A stretch of DNA of 64,000 nucleotides from Croceibacterium_A sp035555595 (GCA_035555595.1 DATMGK010000037.1:1-64000), one strand, 5' to 3'; counted from the stretch's first letter, positions 41,865-56,271 are shown. The notes: generated by a model from the sequence alone, not told the origin. Numbers and translations are program-made.

Positions 41865-43301
41865 TCAGCGCGGCAGTTCGCTCGCGCCCATCAGCGCTTC
41901 ATCCACCGCGCGCGCGGCCTGGCGACCCTCGCGAATGGCCCAGACAATCAGCGATTGCCCGCGGCGCATGTCGCCACAGGCGAAGACCATGTCCTCGCTC
42001 GTGCGGTAATCGAACGTGTTCGCATCGACATTCCCACGGTCTGTCAACGAGACACCCGACTGGGAGATCATGCCGGACTTGCGCGGCCCAACGAAACCCA
42101 TCGCCAGCAGTATAAGGTCCGCCGGCAACACGAATTCGGTATCCGGCATCTCCTGCATCTTGCCATCGACCCACTCGATCCGGGTGCAGCGCAGACCGGT
42201 TACGCGGCCATCTTCACCCACGACTTCCTTGGTCAGCACTGCCCAGTCGCGCACCGCGCCTTCATCGTGGCTGGTGGATGTGCGCAGCTTCATCGGCCAG
42301 TTAGGCCATGTCAGCGCCTTGTCCTCCTTCTCAGGCGGACGCGGCATGATCTCAATCTGGGTGACGCTCTTGGCGCCCTGGCGGTTAGAAGTGCCGACAC
42401 AGTCGGAGCCGGTATCACCGCCCCCGATCACGATCACGTCCTTGCCCGTCGCAACCAGAGTGCCACGCGGCGCGGCGCGTTCTTCCGCGTCACCCGCGTT
42501 GCGCTTGTTCTGCTGGGTCAGGAACTCCATCGCCTGCCGCACGCCCGGCAATTCGGCACCGGGAATCTGCAGCGGGCGCGGATCTTCCGCACCGCCGGCC
42601 AGCACGATCGCATCGAAGTTCTCGCGCAGAGACTTCAAAGAGACATCAACCCCGACTTCGGTGGAGGTTTTGAACGTCACCCCTTCGGCTTCCATCTGGA
42701 CGGCGCGCCGGTTGATCAGGTGCTTTTCCATCTTGAAGTCAGGAATGCCGTAGCGGAGCAGGCCGCCGACACGGTCCGACTTCTCGAACACGGTCACGGA
42801 ATGGCCCGCGCGGGCAAGCTGCTGCGCACAGGCAAGGCCCGCCGGGCCGGAGCCGACCACGGCCACCGTCTTACCCGTCGTTTGCGCGGGCACCTGCGGC
42901 TGGATCCAGCCTTCCTTCCATCCGCGATCCACGATCGCGCACTCGATCGATTTGATCGTCACCGGCTGATCGATGATGTTCAGCGTGCAGCTCGCCTCGC
43001 ACGGGGCGGGGCAGACGCGGCCGGTGAATTCCGGGAAGTTGTTGGTTGAATGAAGGTTGTCGAGCGCGTTGCGCCAGTCGCCTTCATAAACCAGATGGTT
43101 CCAGTCCGGGATCTGGTTGTTCACCGGGCAACCATTGTGACAGTACGGAATACCGCAATTCATACAGCGCGCGGCCTGGTTCTTCAGGCCGTCCTCGCTG
43201 TGCGGGATCACGAACTCTTTATAGTGCCCGACGCGCTCCTTCGGATCCGCGTAAGTGCGGTCTTCCCGCTCGATTTCGAGGAAGCCGGTTTCCTTGCCCA
43301 T
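41865..43301 (-). CDS. gltD: Glutamate synthase small subunit
   Basis: The 478-residue protein begins MGKETGFLEIERED. It has N-terminal Fe-S cysteines (CMNCGIPYC, CPAPCEASC), an FAD motif GSGPAGLACAQ and an NADPH motif IGGGDTGSDCVGTS. It oxidises NADPH and passes electrons to GltB for glutamate synthesis from glutamine and 2-oxoglutarate. It lies downstream of gltB on the same strand with 130 bases of repeat-like DNA between. Confidence 0.97.
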   Translation of the reverse strand: MGKETGFLEIEREDRTYADPKERVGHYKEFVIPHSEDGLKNQAARCMNCGIPYCHNGCPVNNQIPDWNHLVYEGDWRNALDNLHSTNNFPEFTGRVCPAPCEASCTLNIIDQPVTIKSIECAIVDRGWKEGWIQPQVPAQTTGKTVAVVGSGPAGLACAQQLARAGHSVTVFEKSDRVGGLLRYGIPDFKMEKHLINRRAVQMEAEGVTFKTSTEVGVDVSLKSLRENFDAIVLAGGAEDPRPLQIPGAELPGVRQAMEFLTQQNKRNAGDAEERAAPRGTLVATGKDVIVIGGGDTGSDCVGTSNRQGAKSVTQIEIMPRPPEKEDKALTWPNWPMKLRTSTSHDEGAVRDWAVLTKEVVGEDGRVTGLRCTRIEWVDGKMQEMPDTEFVLPADLILLAMGFVGPRKSGMISQSGVSLTDRGNVDANTFDYRTSEDMVFACGDMRRGQSLIVWAIREGRQAARAVDEALMGASELPR

Positions 43302-43330
43302 CTAATTCAATCCAAAAATCAGTTCTTCGC

Positions 43331-43408
43331 CCCCGAAATAGCGGGGACCCGAAGGCGGTTGAGCGCGGTACGCGCCCTGTAGATGCCCGGGTTCCCGCTC
43401 GCACGGGG
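43331..43408. repeat. REP-like hairpin doublet between gltB and gltD
   Basis: CCCCG-N6-CGGGG (43331-43346) and CCCG-N6-CGGG (43394-43407) are small hairpins in inverted orientation. GCGGGGACCC (43341-43350) is nearly the inverse of GGGTTCCCGC (about 43390-43399). The unit looks like a bacterial interspersed REP pair. In this position it could uncouple gltB and gltD mRNA levels. Confidence 0.6.
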
Positions 43409-43431
43409 ATGAAGAAGGGGTTGTATCATGA

Positions 43432-48075
<4,644 letters not shown>

Positions 48076-48266
48076 ACTTTGTTCCTGTTCCAGCCGGGCA
48101 GGACCCGTTCCGGCACCCGGAATGGGGTCCGAAGGACGAATCACCCGAAGCGGGGTCCTCGAAATTGTCGGGAGGTTAACCCCATGGCGTCATGAAACTG
48201 ATTTGGCAAGGTTCGGACGCGCGCGCCACAAAGTTACGCGTTAGGCATCAACAGAGCAATTTTAGG
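48076..48266 (-). promoter_or_regulatory. Upstream region of gltB
   Basis: This 191-base region separates gltB from the small membrane protein gene on the same strand and should hold the gltB promoter. It has an AT-richer part at about 48230-48270. I see no clear NtrC or attenuator structure. Confidence 0.4.
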
Positions 48267-48773
48267 TCAGACCGGTTCTCGAAGGTGCCTCAGCCGCGCC
48301 AGCGCCGTTTTCAATGCAGCGCCCATATGCTCCGGGATGGCCCCCGCAGGGTGGTTTACCCCTTCCGCCTCTCTCAGACGCCGCCGCGCGATAGAGGCGC
48401 GAAGCCGCTCCACCAGATCCATCAGGTGAGAGTCCGGGATGACTGTTTCCTGCAAGGATTGGTCCAGCCAGCCGGGCATTTCATCGCGCAAGCGAAACGG
48501 CCGGATACCAGTTTTCGCGAAGCGATCCGTCAGCCGCGCCTCCGCTCGTGCGGCAGCAATGCGGCGAGCCATCGTCCATCCCGCTACCGCCCCGGCACCC
48601 GCTGCGGCGAGAGCCATCGCACCGCGTTCAACCGCTCCCAAGGGATCGCCCCCCATCGGCACAACAAGCGCACCCGCGCCGATCAGCACAGCGAACCACA
48701 GCCCCGCCAGCATCGGGAGCAGGGAGCGCCCGCTTTCACTACCGCGCTTCAACAAGAAGCTTGCCAACCCCAT
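48267..48773 (-). CDS. Membrane protein of unknown function
   Basis: The 168-residue protein has two membrane helices (about 18-40 and 50-68), then a basic, helical cytoplasmic tail (ARRIAAARAEARLTDRF). There is no recognised domain. ATG 48773 is preceded by a GTG at 48776 in frame. It lies upstream of gltB on the same strand and is divergent from the DUF4126 gene. The function is unknown. Confidence 0.65.
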   Translation of the reverse strand: MGLASFLLKRGSESGRSLLPMLAGLWFAVLIGAGALVVPMGGDPLGAVERGAMALAAAGAGAVAGWTMARRIAAARAEARLTDRFAKTGIRPFRLRDEMPGWLDQSLQETVIPDSHLMDLVERLRASIARRRLREAEGVNHPAGAIPEHMGAALKTALARLRHLREPV

Positions 48774-48861
48774 CACCCCTGTTCAGCCCGCGTAACCCTG
48801 CCATTGCGCAGGTAAACGAGCCGATAAAAATCGCTTCCCGCAGGCGGCCCTCTGCGGGATA

Positions 48862-49503
48862 ATGCACGGCATGGACGCGCAACCTGCCCTCGGGATCGTT
48901 GAGATTCTTGGCGTAGCAGCAAGCGTCAGCCTGCTGGCGGGCTGGCGGCTTTACCTGGCGGTGCTCGCCACGGGCATCGCTATGCGAACCGGGGCCGTGC
49001 CGCTGCCCGAACATCTGGCCGGGCTACAAGTTCTCGCCAATCCCTGGGTGATGGGCGTCGCGGGAATCGGCGCTTTCTGCGAATTCTTTGCCGACAAGAT
49101 CCTCTGGCTCGATTCACTGTGGGACGCGGTGCACACGGTGATCCGACCGCTAGGCGGGGCGCTGCTGGCGCTGGCGCTGGTCGATCCGGGTGATCCCGCC
49201 ACTCAGACAATTGCTTTCCTACTGGGCGGTGGCGGGGCCTTGCTAGCGCACGGCGGCAAGGCCGGGGCACGGGCAGTCGTCAACACCAGTCCAGAACCGG
49301 TGAGCAACATCGCCGTATCCAGCGCCGAGGATGTAGCCACTGCCGGCTTGCTCTGGCTGACGCTGGAACATCCCTATGCGGCCGCAGCGGTCGCAGCGAT
49401 CCTGCTTGCAGCGGCGATCGGCCTGATGCTGCTGGCGCGGCATGTGCTGAAGCGCCTGTTCGGCCGCGCGTTTCCGCCGCCTCCTGCCCCACCCAGCGCC
49501 TGA
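48862..49503 (+). CDS. DUF4126 family membrane protein
   Basis: The 213-residue protein has five to six hydrophobic segments and the DUF4126 patterns SLLAGWRLYLAVLATGI, FCEFFADKILWLDSLWDAVHT and GGKAGARAVVNTSPEP. Members are inner-membrane proteins of unknown function. The proline-rich tail (PPPPAPPSA) is cytoplasmic or disordered. It converges on phaZ. Confidence 0.82.
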   Translation: MHGMDAQPALGIVEILGVAASVSLLAGWRLYLAVLATGIAMRTGAVPLPEHLAGLQVLANPWVMGVAGIGAFCEFFADKILWLDSLWDAVHTVIRPLGGALLALALVDPGDPATQTIAFLLGGGGALLAHGGKAGARAVVNTSPEPVSNIAVSSAEDVATAGLLWLTLEHPYAAAAVAAILLAAAIGLMLLARHVLKRLFGRAFPPPPAPPSA

Positions 49504-49509
49504 ACGCGA

Positions 49510-50736
49510 TCAATCGCGCGCGTTGGCCCTGATCCAGTCCTCGACCACCGGGGCGATCCGCGCGCGCCATTTGCTGCCGTTGAAGATGCCGTAATGGCCG
49601 ACATCCTTGGCCAGGTAATACTTCTTGCGCCGCGCCGGCAGTTCCGCCGCCAGATCCAGCGCGGCTTTGGTCTGACCGATGCCGGAAATATCGTCTCGTT
49701 CCCCCTCGATCGCCAGCAAGGCGGTGTCGTGGATCGCGCCAGGATCGATCGGCTTGCCCCGATGGACGAACTCACCCTTGGGCAGGGTATGCCGCTGAAA
49801 CACATGTTCTATCGTCTGCAGATAGAACTCGGCCGTCATGTCGCAGACCGACAGATATTCGTCGTAGAACCGCTTGGTCGCGTCTGCGCTTTCCTGATCG
49901 CCAAGGGTGAGATGTTTGAACATCTCGTAATGGCTCATCATGTGGCTCTCGATATTCATCGAGAGGAACCCGGCCAGTTGCAGGAAACCCGGATAGACCT
50001 TGCGCCCGGCGCCCGGATAATTGAGCGGCACGGTGGCGATCACATTGTTCTGAAACCACGACAGCGGCCGTTCCATCGCCACGTCGTTTACACTCGTCGG
50101 GCTGGCACGGGTATCAACCGGCCCCCCCATCATCGTCAGCGTCGCCGGGCGGAAGGGATCCCTTGCCGCCCCCATCACCGCCGCGGCGGCAAAAGCCGGC
50201 ACGGACGGCTGGCACACCGCCAGCATATGCGTGCCCGGCCCTATGAAATGCAGGTAATCGATCAGGTAATCGATGTAGTCATCCAGATCGAAGCGTCCGG
50301 CCGAAAGCGGCACCATCTTCGCGTCCGCCCAATCGGTGATCCACACTTCCTGATTTTCGACCAGCCGCGCCACGGTGCCCCGCAGCAGGGTGGCGTAGTG
50401 GCCGCTCATCGGGGCCACGATCAGCATTTTAGGGGCGCCTTTCGGCAAGCCCCGCCGCTTGAAATGGCGCAGAGCCCCGAACGGCTTTTCCAGCACGACC
50501 GATTCGCGAACCGCGTGGCTGGCGCCGTCCACGGTCACTTTCGTGATGTTGAAAGATGGCTTGCCGCGTTCCTCATAAAGGTGGGCAAAGACTTGCAAGG
50601 CGCTGGCCATGATCGGGCCAGTGCCGAAATAACCCATCGGCAAGGCTGGATTATTGAGCAGTTCGGCCCCGATGGATGCCCAACTGCTGGCGCTGTTGAG
50701 CAGCGACTTTTGCAGCTCGTAAGCGTCGTAAAGCAC
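49510..50736 (-). CDS. phaZ: Intracellular polyhydroxyalkanoate depolymerase
   Basis: The 408-residue protein is of the PhaZ intracellular group: MLYDAYELQKSLL at the start, VAPMSGHYATLLRGTV, ITDWADAKMVPLSAGRFDLDDY, and the lipase-box-like AVCQPSVP that carries Cys instead of Ser. The C-terminal AKDVGHYGIFNGSKWR provides the His. It mobilises stored polyhydroxybutyrate granules. It is divergent from the ABC transporter, with 132 bases between. No PHA synthase gene is present in the window. Confidence 0.92.
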   Translation of the reverse strand: MLYDAYELQKSLLNSASSWASIGAELLNNPALPMGYFGTGPIMASALQVFAHLYEERGKPSFNITKVTVDGASHAVRESVVLEKPFGALRHFKRRGLPKGAPKMLIVAPMSGHYATLLRGTVARLVENQEVWITDWADAKMVPLSAGRFDLDDYIDYLIDYLHFIGPGTHMLAVCQPSVPAFAAAAVMGAARDPFRPATLTMMGGPVDTRASPTSVNDVAMERPLSWFQNNVIATVPLNYPGAGRKVYPGFLQLAGFLSMNIESHMMSHYEMFKHLTLGDQESADATKRFYDEYLSVCDMTAEFYLQTIEHVFQRHTLPKGEFVHRGKPIDPGAIHDTALLAIEGERDDISGIGQTKAALDLAAELPARRKKYYLAKDVGHYGIFNGSKWRARIAPVVEDWIRANARD

Positions 50737-50868
50737 TATGCGGGCCCCGCCGCCGAGGGAGTCGCGATGTTCATACTGGGGTATATAAGCACGATGTTGC
50801 GGCGCAGCAAAGAATACCGTTCTCTGTCACGCTTCTAACCGGGCAAGTTATCCGCTAGGCGGCCCGCC
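50737..50868. promoter_or_regulatory. Divergent region of phaZ and ABC exporter
   Basis: This 132-base gap contains a TATATAA-like AT tract near 50783 and little other structure. It must carry promoters for both flanking genes. Confidence 0.4.
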
Positions 50869-52665
50869 ATGGCACGCCGTCCACGCACGCTTCCGCCCGA
50901 AGGCAAGCCCGCCAAGGATCTCGGTCCTCTGCGAATGATCTGGCGCGAGACGCTCAGGTACCCCTGGCAGGTTGGGGCGGCGTTTCTTGCCCTGCTCACC
51001 AGTTCGGCGGCGACGCTGGCGATCCCCTATCGCTTCAAGGAAATCATCGATCGGGCTTTCGGCGATCAGGCCGATATCGCCGTCATCAACACCTCGTTCC
51101 GCTATCTGATGATGATCGTGCTGGTGCTGGGCATCGCCAGCGCGGTGCGGTTTTACTTCGTTAGCTGGCTGGGCGAACGCGTGGTGGCGGATATCCGACT
51201 GAAAGTGCAGGATAACCTGTTGCGCCTGTCCCCCGGATTCTTCGAAGAGAACTCGCCCAGCGAAATCGCATCGCGCATGACGTCGGATACCGCGATCGTG
51301 GAACAGGTGGTCGGCACCACGGTATCGGTTGCCCTGCGCAACCTCATCACCGGGTTGGGCGGCGTGATCCTGCTGTTCGTGCTGGCGCCGGTGCAGTCTG
51401 CCTATCTCGTCGGCGGCGCCTTCATTATCGCACTAATCATGCGCCTGTTCGGCCGCCGCCTGCAGGCGGTGGCCCGCGCCAGTCAGGACCGGGTGGCCGA
51501 TGTCGGCGCGCGGACGACGGAAGTGCTGGGCGCGATGAAGATCGTGCAAGGCTTCAATCAGGAACGGCGAGAGGCTGGCCGGTTCGCCGAAGCGGTGGAA
51601 GCCACGTTCGACACGGCCAAGCGGCGCATCATGCTGCGCGCGATTATGACTGCGGGTTTCATCACCATCGTGTTCGGCGCGATCACGGCGCTGATGTGGG
51701 ACGGCGCGCTCAGTGTGGCCGAAGGCCGCATCACCGGCGGCACCATCGCCGCGATCGTGGTTGTCGGCGTGATGGTATCGGGCGCTTTCGGCGCGCTGTC
51801 GGAAGTCTACGCGGATTTGCTGCGCGGCGCTGGCGCGGCGAGCCGCTTGCACGAGTTGGCGCGCGAAAAGCCAACGATCGCCCCGCCCGAACGCCCGATC
51901 GCCCTGCCCAGCCCACCGCGCGGTGGGCTGGCGTTCCAGAACATCACCTTCCGCTATCCCACACGCCCGGAAACCGCCGCTCTCGCCGATTTCGACCTGA
52001 CGGTGGAACCGGGGGAGACCGTCGCCATCGTCGGCCCGTCCGGTGCGGGCAAATCGACCGTGTTCCAGCTGGCGGAGCGGTTCTACGATCCACAGGGCGG
52101 AACGATCCGACTGGACGGGGTGCCACTGGTGCAGGCCGACCCCGCCGATATTCGTCGCCGCATCGCACTGGTGCCGCAGGAAGGCACCCTGTTCGCCGCC
52201 AGCGCGCGTGACAACCTGCGCTATGGCAACTGGGATGCGAGCGAGGACGCGATCTGGGAAGCGGCGGAGGCAGCCAATGCCGCCACGTTCCTGCGCGAAC
52301 TTCCGCAGGGGCTGGAAACGTTCCTGGGTGAAGGCGGCGCGCGCCTTTCCGGCGGCCAGCGGCAGCGTGTGGCCATCGCCCGCGCCCTGCTGCGCGACGC
52401 GCCGATCCTGCTGCTGGACGAAGCGACCAGCGCGCTGGACGCGGAAAGCGAACGGGTGGTGCAGCAGGCGCTTGAACGGTTGATGCAGGGCCGCACCACT
52501 CTGGTCATCGCCCACCGCCTCGCCACCGTGCGTGCGGCGGACCGCATCGTGGTGATGGATGCGGGCCGCATCGTCGAACAGGGCAGCCACGCGCAACTTC
52601 AGGCGGCAGGCGGCCTCTATGCACGGCTGGCTTCGCTTCAGTTCGACGACGCGGCGGCCGCCTGA
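50869..52665 (+). CDS. ABC exporter (fused transmembrane and ATPase domains), MsbA-like
   Basis: The 598-residue half-transporter has a type I exporter membrane domain (about 25-320, six helices). Its nucleotide-binding domain shows Walker A GPSGAGKST, signature LSGGQRQRVA, Walker B ILLLDEATSALD and the H-loop AHR. It resembles the MsbA/lipid A exporter and multidrug exporters and would act as a homodimer. The substrate cannot be told from sequence. It starts at ATG 50869. Confidence 0.92.
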   Translation: MARRPRTLPPEGKPAKDLGPLRMIWRETLRYPWQVGAAFLALLTSSAATLAIPYRFKEIIDRAFGDQADIAVINTSFRYLMMIVLVLGIASAVRFYFVSWLGERVVADIRLKVQDNLLRLSPGFFEENSPSEIASRMTSDTAIVEQVVGTTVSVALRNLITGLGGVILLFVLAPVQSAYLVGGAFIIALIMRLFGRRLQAVARASQDRVADVGARTTEVLGAMKIVQGFNQERREAGRFAEAVEATFDTAKRRIMLRAIMTAGFITIVFGAITALMWDGALSVAEGRITGGTIAAIVVVGVMVSGAFGALSEVYADLLRGAGAASRLHELAREKPTIAPPERPIALPSPPRGGLAFQNITFRYPTRPETAALADFDLTVEPGETVAIVGPSGAGKSTVFQLAERFYDPQGGTIRLDGVPLVQADPADIRRRIALVPQEGTLFAASARDNLRYGNWDASEDAIWEAAEAANAATFLRELPQGLETFLGEGGARLSGGQRQRVAIARALLRDAPILLLDEATSALDAESERVVQQALERLMQGRTTLVIAHRLATVRAADRIVVMDAGRIVEQGSHAQLQAAGGLYARLASLQFDDAAAA

Positions 52666-52842
52666 AAGCCCGCCTGCAACGCGCAACGCGGGCCTTGCCA
52701 TCGCGCGTCAGCGGCGGTTAAGTGATAAAGTATCAACTGTAACCGATGACTCGCGTCTGCCTTCGGGCAACCGGCGTCACCATTTCCGTTCCCACCCGCC
52801 GGTGTCCGGGCTGGATTTGTCAGACGAAAGGCCTTCCACCAC
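52666..52842 (+). promoter_or_regulatory. Gap between ABC exporter and M13 peptidase
   Basis: GCCCGC and GCGGGC (52668-52693) can form a short stem just after the exporter stop. An AT-richer tract at about 52720-52745 may be the promoter of the peptidase gene. Neither is strong. Confidence 0.35.
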
Positions 52843-54966
52843 ATGATCCGTCAGATATTCGCGGCCAGCGTTTCGGGCGCCGCGCTCGCGCTGGCCACTC
52901 CCGCCTTTGCCCAGGATGAAGCGGCAGAACGGACACCGCCCCCACAGATGACGTTCGGCACCTGGGGCGTGGAGACTTCGCTGCTCGACACATCGATCAA
53001 GCCGGGTGACGATTTCTTCGACTACGTCAACGGCAAGTGGATCGCGGCCAATCCGATCCCGCCGGAATTTTCCCGCTATGGCTCGTTCAACTTTCTGAGC
53101 GAGAACGCGACGACCAATGTCGAAAAGCTGATCACCGAACTCGCCGCCTCCAACCCGCCCGCCGGTTCGCAGGCCCGGCGGATCGCCGATGCCTACAACG
53201 CCTTTCTCGATACCGCGGCCATCGATGCACGCGGACTGACGCCCGCACAGCCTTATCTTGACCGGATCCGACAGGCTGGCGACCTCTCCGCTCTAACGGC
53301 GCTTTTTGCCGAAGCCGGCTATCCCAGCCTGATCGGGGCGGGGGTGACGGTCGATCCCAAGGATCCCAACCGCTACATCGTCTCCATCGGCTTCGACGGC
53401 ATGGGCATGCCCGACCGCGATCTCTATCTGGTCGACAGCGAGCGGAATCGCGAAATCCAGGACGCCTACAAAGGCTATCTCGCGTTCCTGCTGGGCAAGG
53501 CCGGATACGCCGACCCGGCTGACATGGCCGCGAAAATCTATGCTTTCGAGCATCAGGTGGCCGAACTGGAATGGGCCCGCGCGTCACTGCGTGATGACAA
53601 CATCACCTATAACAAGCTGACCCGTGATGAACTGCTGGCGCTGGTCCCGCAGTTCCCGCTGGCAAGCCAACTCTCCGCTTCAGGATTCGACGGCCAGCAG
53701 GAATTCCTCGTCCCGCAGATTCCGCCGACGGCTGAAGAAGTCGAACAGTTCAAGATCACGCCGGAGATTCTTGACGGTATCGGCGGGGGTACACCGGCTA
53801 TGCTGACGCTGCTGACCGCGACCGACATCGATACGCTGAAGGCGTTCATGATCGCGCAGTTCATCAGCAACAACGCATCCGTGCTGCCAGCCGACATCGA
53901 TGACGCAAATTTCGCTTTCTATGGCAAGCTGCTGAACGGTCAGGAAGTGAAGCGAGCGCGCTGGAAGCGGGCGATCGCCTCGACTGAGGGGATGCTGGGC
54001 GAACAACTCGGCAAGCTCTATGTCGATCGTTACTTCCCGCCAGAAAGCAAGGCGGCGATGGACGATCTGGTCGTCAATCTGCGCAAGGCGGTGGCCGTCA
54101 GCATCACCGACAATACCTGGATGACCGAGGCGACGAAGAAGGAAGCCATCGCCAAGCTTGACGCCTTCACGCCCAAGATCGGCTATCCAGATGAGTTCGA
54201 GACGTATGACGGGCTGGAAATCACACCTGCCGACCCGCTCGGCAACCGCATCCGCGCGACAGCGTGGGCCGTGGCGGACAGCCGTTCGAAGCTGGGCAAA
54301 CCGGTTGATCGCACCGAATGGGGCATGCTGCCGCAGACCGTGAACGCCTATTTCAATCCCGTATTCAACGAGATCGTGTTCCCCGCCGCAATCCTTCAGC
54401 AGCCCTTCTTCGGCCCTGATGCCGATCCGGCGGTCAACTATGGCGGCATCGGCGCGGTGATCGGGCACGAAATCGGCCACGGTTTCGACGATCAGGGCGC
54501 CAAGTTCGACGGCACCGGCACCCTGCGCGACTGGTGGGCGCCGGAAGATCTCGCCCACTTCACCGAATTGGGTAACCGGCTGGCCGAACAGTACAGCAGC
54601 TATTGCCCGTATGACGAAGGCACCACATGCGTGAATGGCCGTTTCACGCTGGGTGAAAACATCGGCGATGTCGGCGGGCTCAGCCTCGCCTACCGCGCCT
54701 ACCGCATGTCGCTGAACGGTCAGGAAGCGCCGGTTATCGACGGGCTGACCGGCGATCAGCGCTTCTTCATCGCGTGGGCGCAAGTGTGGCGTTCAATGCA
54801 GCGTGAGGCGGCGGGGCGTCAGCGGCTGCTGACCGATCCGCACAGTCCGGAGAAGTTCCGTACCAACGGCGCGGTCCGCAATCACGACGCGTGGTACAAG
54901 GCGTTCAACATACAGCCGGGCGATGAGCTTTATCTGCCGCCGGAAGAGCGCGTTCATATCTGGTAA
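52843..54966 (+). CDS. M13 family (neprilysin/PepO-type) metallopeptidase, exported
   Basis: The 707-residue protein has a signal peptide (about 1-23, ending TPAFAQ) and the M13 domains. The zinc site is HEIGH in VIGHEIGHGFDDQG, with the third ligand Glu in ENIGDVGG and the conserved NAYFNP upstream. The C-terminus ends YLPPEERVHIW, as in bacterial PepO enzymes. It cleaves oligopeptides in the periplasm. It stands alone between the ABC exporter and uppP. Confidence 0.94.
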   Translation: MIRQIFAASVSGAALALATPAFAQDEAAERTPPPQMTFGTWGVETSLLDTSIKPGDDFFDYVNGKWIAANPIPPEFSRYGSFNFLSENATTNVEKLITELAASNPPAGSQARRIADAYNAFLDTAAIDARGLTPAQPYLDRIRQAGDLSALTALFAEAGYPSLIGAGVTVDPKDPNRYIVSIGFDGMGMPDRDLYLVDSERNREIQDAYKGYLAFLLGKAGYADPADMAAKIYAFEHQVAELEWARASLRDDNITYNKLTRDELLALVPQFPLASQLSASGFDGQQEFLVPQIPPTAEEVEQFKITPEILDGIGGGTPAMLTLLTATDIDTLKAFMIAQFISNNASVLPADIDDANFAFYGKLLNGQEVKRARWKRAIASTEGMLGEQLGKLYVDRYFPPESKAAMDDLVVNLRKAVAVSITDNTWMTEATKKEAIAKLDAFTPKIGYPDEFETYDGLEITPADPLGNRIRATAWAVADSRSKLGKPVDRTEWGMLPQTVNAYFNPVFNEIVFPAAILQQPFFGPDADPAVNYGGIGAVIGHEIGHGFDDQGAKFDGTGTLRDWWAPEDLAHFTELGNRLAEQYSSYCPYDEGTTCVNGRFTLGENIGDVGGLSLAYRAYRMSLNGQEAPVIDGLTGDQRFFIAWAQVWRSMQREAAGRQRLLTDPHSPEKFRTNGAVRNHDAWYKAFNIQPGDELYLPPEERVHIW

Positions 54967-54991
54967 GGTGCGCGAAATCTCAGGCTGATGG

Positions 54992-55019
54992 GCGGGCGGC
55001 GCTTGACTTCGCCGCCCGC
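54992..55019 (+). other. Strong hairpin between M13 peptidase and uppP
   Basis: GCGGGCGGCG (54992-55001) pairs perfectly with CGCCGCCCGC (55010-55019) around an 8-nt loop. There is no T-run. It could end the peptidase message or sit in the uppP leader, 20 bases before ATG 55040. Confidence 0.6.
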
Positions 55020-55039
55020 TCCGCCATCACGCCCGGCCC

Positions 55040-55849
55040 ATGGGACTTACCCTTACCGCCATTCTGCTTGGCATCGTCGAAGGCCTGACCGAATTCATCC
55101 CGGTCTCTTCCACCGGCCACCTGATCCTCGCTTCTGAGCTGTTCGGATACAGTTCGGCGCAGTGGGCCGCGTTCAACGTGGTGATCCAGCTCGGCGCGAT
55201 CCTTGCGGTCGTCGTGCAATACTGGCGCACCTTCTGGAATGCCGGCATCGGTGTGCTGACCCTGCAAGCGGATGGACTGCGCTTCGCCCGCAACATCCTC
55301 GTCGCGTTCCTGCCTTCGGCCGTGCTGGGGCTGATGCTGAAGGACTATATCGACGTGATGCTCGAAAGCCCGTCCGTGGTGGCATGGGCGCTGATCCTGG
55401 GCGGCATCGCGATCATCGGCATTGAGAAGTCCGTCACGCCCGGCAAAGATACCGGGGTGGGCGACCTGCCACTGAAAAAAGTGATCGGCGTGGGGTTCGC
55501 CCAGTGCCTGGCGATGATCCCCGGCGTCAGCCGGTCCGGCGCGACAATCATGGGCGCGCTATCGATGGGTGTTGGCCGCAAGACCGCTGCGGAATTCTCT
55601 TTCTTCCTGGCCGTGCCGACGATGATCGGCGCCACGACGCTGGAATTGTTCGACAGCCACGAACAGCTCGCTTCCGCCGGTGGTGTCGGCTGGACGGAAA
55701 TCGCGATCGGGTTCGTCGTCGCTTTCCTGGTCGCGCTTGCAGTGATCCGGGCCTTTGTCGCCTATGTCAGTCGCCATGGCTTTGCGCCCTTCGGCTGGTA
55801 TCGGATCGTCATCGGCGCGGCTGCGGTTGCATGGCTGACGCTACGCTAA
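55040..55849 (+). CDS. uppP: Undecaprenyl-diphosphatase
   Basis: The 269-residue protein has about eight membrane helices and both BacA/UppP signatures: GIVEGLTEFIPVSSTGHLIL near the start and IPGVSRSGATIMGAL in the middle. It recycles undecaprenyl pyrophosphate to the monophosphate for cell-wall synthesis. The ATG at 55040 is correct for the family. Confidence 0.96.
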   Translation: MGLTLTAILLGIVEGLTEFIPVSSTGHLILASELFGYSSAQWAAFNVVIQLGAILAVVVQYWRTFWNAGIGVLTLQADGLRFARNILVAFLPSAVLGLMLKDYIDVMLESPSVVAWALILGGIAIIGIEKSVTPGKDTGVGDLPLKKVIGVGFAQCLAMIPGVSRSGATIMGALSMGVGRKTAAEFSFFLAVPTMIGATTLELFDSHEQLASAGGVGWTEIAIGFVVAFLVALAVIRAFVAYVSRHGFAPFGWYRIVIGAAAVAWLTLR

Positions 55850-55907
55850 GATCTCAACCTTTCACATTTTTGCCATATTTCCGGAACCATCCGGGATCAC
55901 GTTGATT

Positions 55908-55934
55908 GGAACGGGGACGCTATAAGCGTGCGTT
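55908..55934 (+). promoter_or_regulatory. Possible EcfG-type general stress promoter
   Basis: GGAAC (55908-55912) and CGTT (55931-55934) are separated by 18 bases, close to the GGAAC-N16/17-CGTT consensus of alphaproteobacterial EcfG sigma factors. It lies about 65 bases before the small lipoprotein start. The spacer is one base long, so the call is tentative. Confidence 0.4.
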
Positions 55935-55999
55935 TACCGGGAGATAGCGGCGCGCCCTGCGCGGCTGTTCCGAAACAACAGGCAAAAGGGGACTTCCCA

Positions 56000-56254
56000 A
56001 TGAAGAAGATTGTAGCGATCGCCGCCGCCGCCGCACTGGGCCTTGGTCTGGCCGCCTGCGACAGCGCGGCAGAGAACGCCGCGGACGATCAGGCCGATGC
56101 GATGCGTGAATCCGCTGACGCTCAGGCTGATGCGATGGAAGCTGCCGCCGATGGCACCGCCACCGAAGAAGCGGTCGACAATCAGGCTGACGCGATGCGC
56201 GAATCCGCTGACGCAAAGGCTGACGCGGTCGAGGAATCCGGCACGCCGCAGTAA
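56000..56254 (+). CDS. Small Ala/Asp-rich lipoprotein with internal duplication
   Basis: The 84-residue protein has a lipoprotein signal ending LAAC (lipobox GLAAC at about 18-22). The body repeats a QADAMRESADA unit twice with near-identical flanks. It is acidic and Ala-rich, probably an elongated helical protein at a membrane. AAAAGGGGA precedes ATG 56000. It resembles the small entericidin- or Lpp-like lipoproteins of alphaproteobacteria only in general form. A strong terminator follows. Confidence 0.75.
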   Translation: MKKIVAIAAAAALGLGLAACDSAAENAADDQADAMRESADAQADAMEAAADGTATEEAVDNQADAMRESADAKADAVEESGTPQ

Positions 56255-56271
56255 TCGTCACGCAAGTGATG

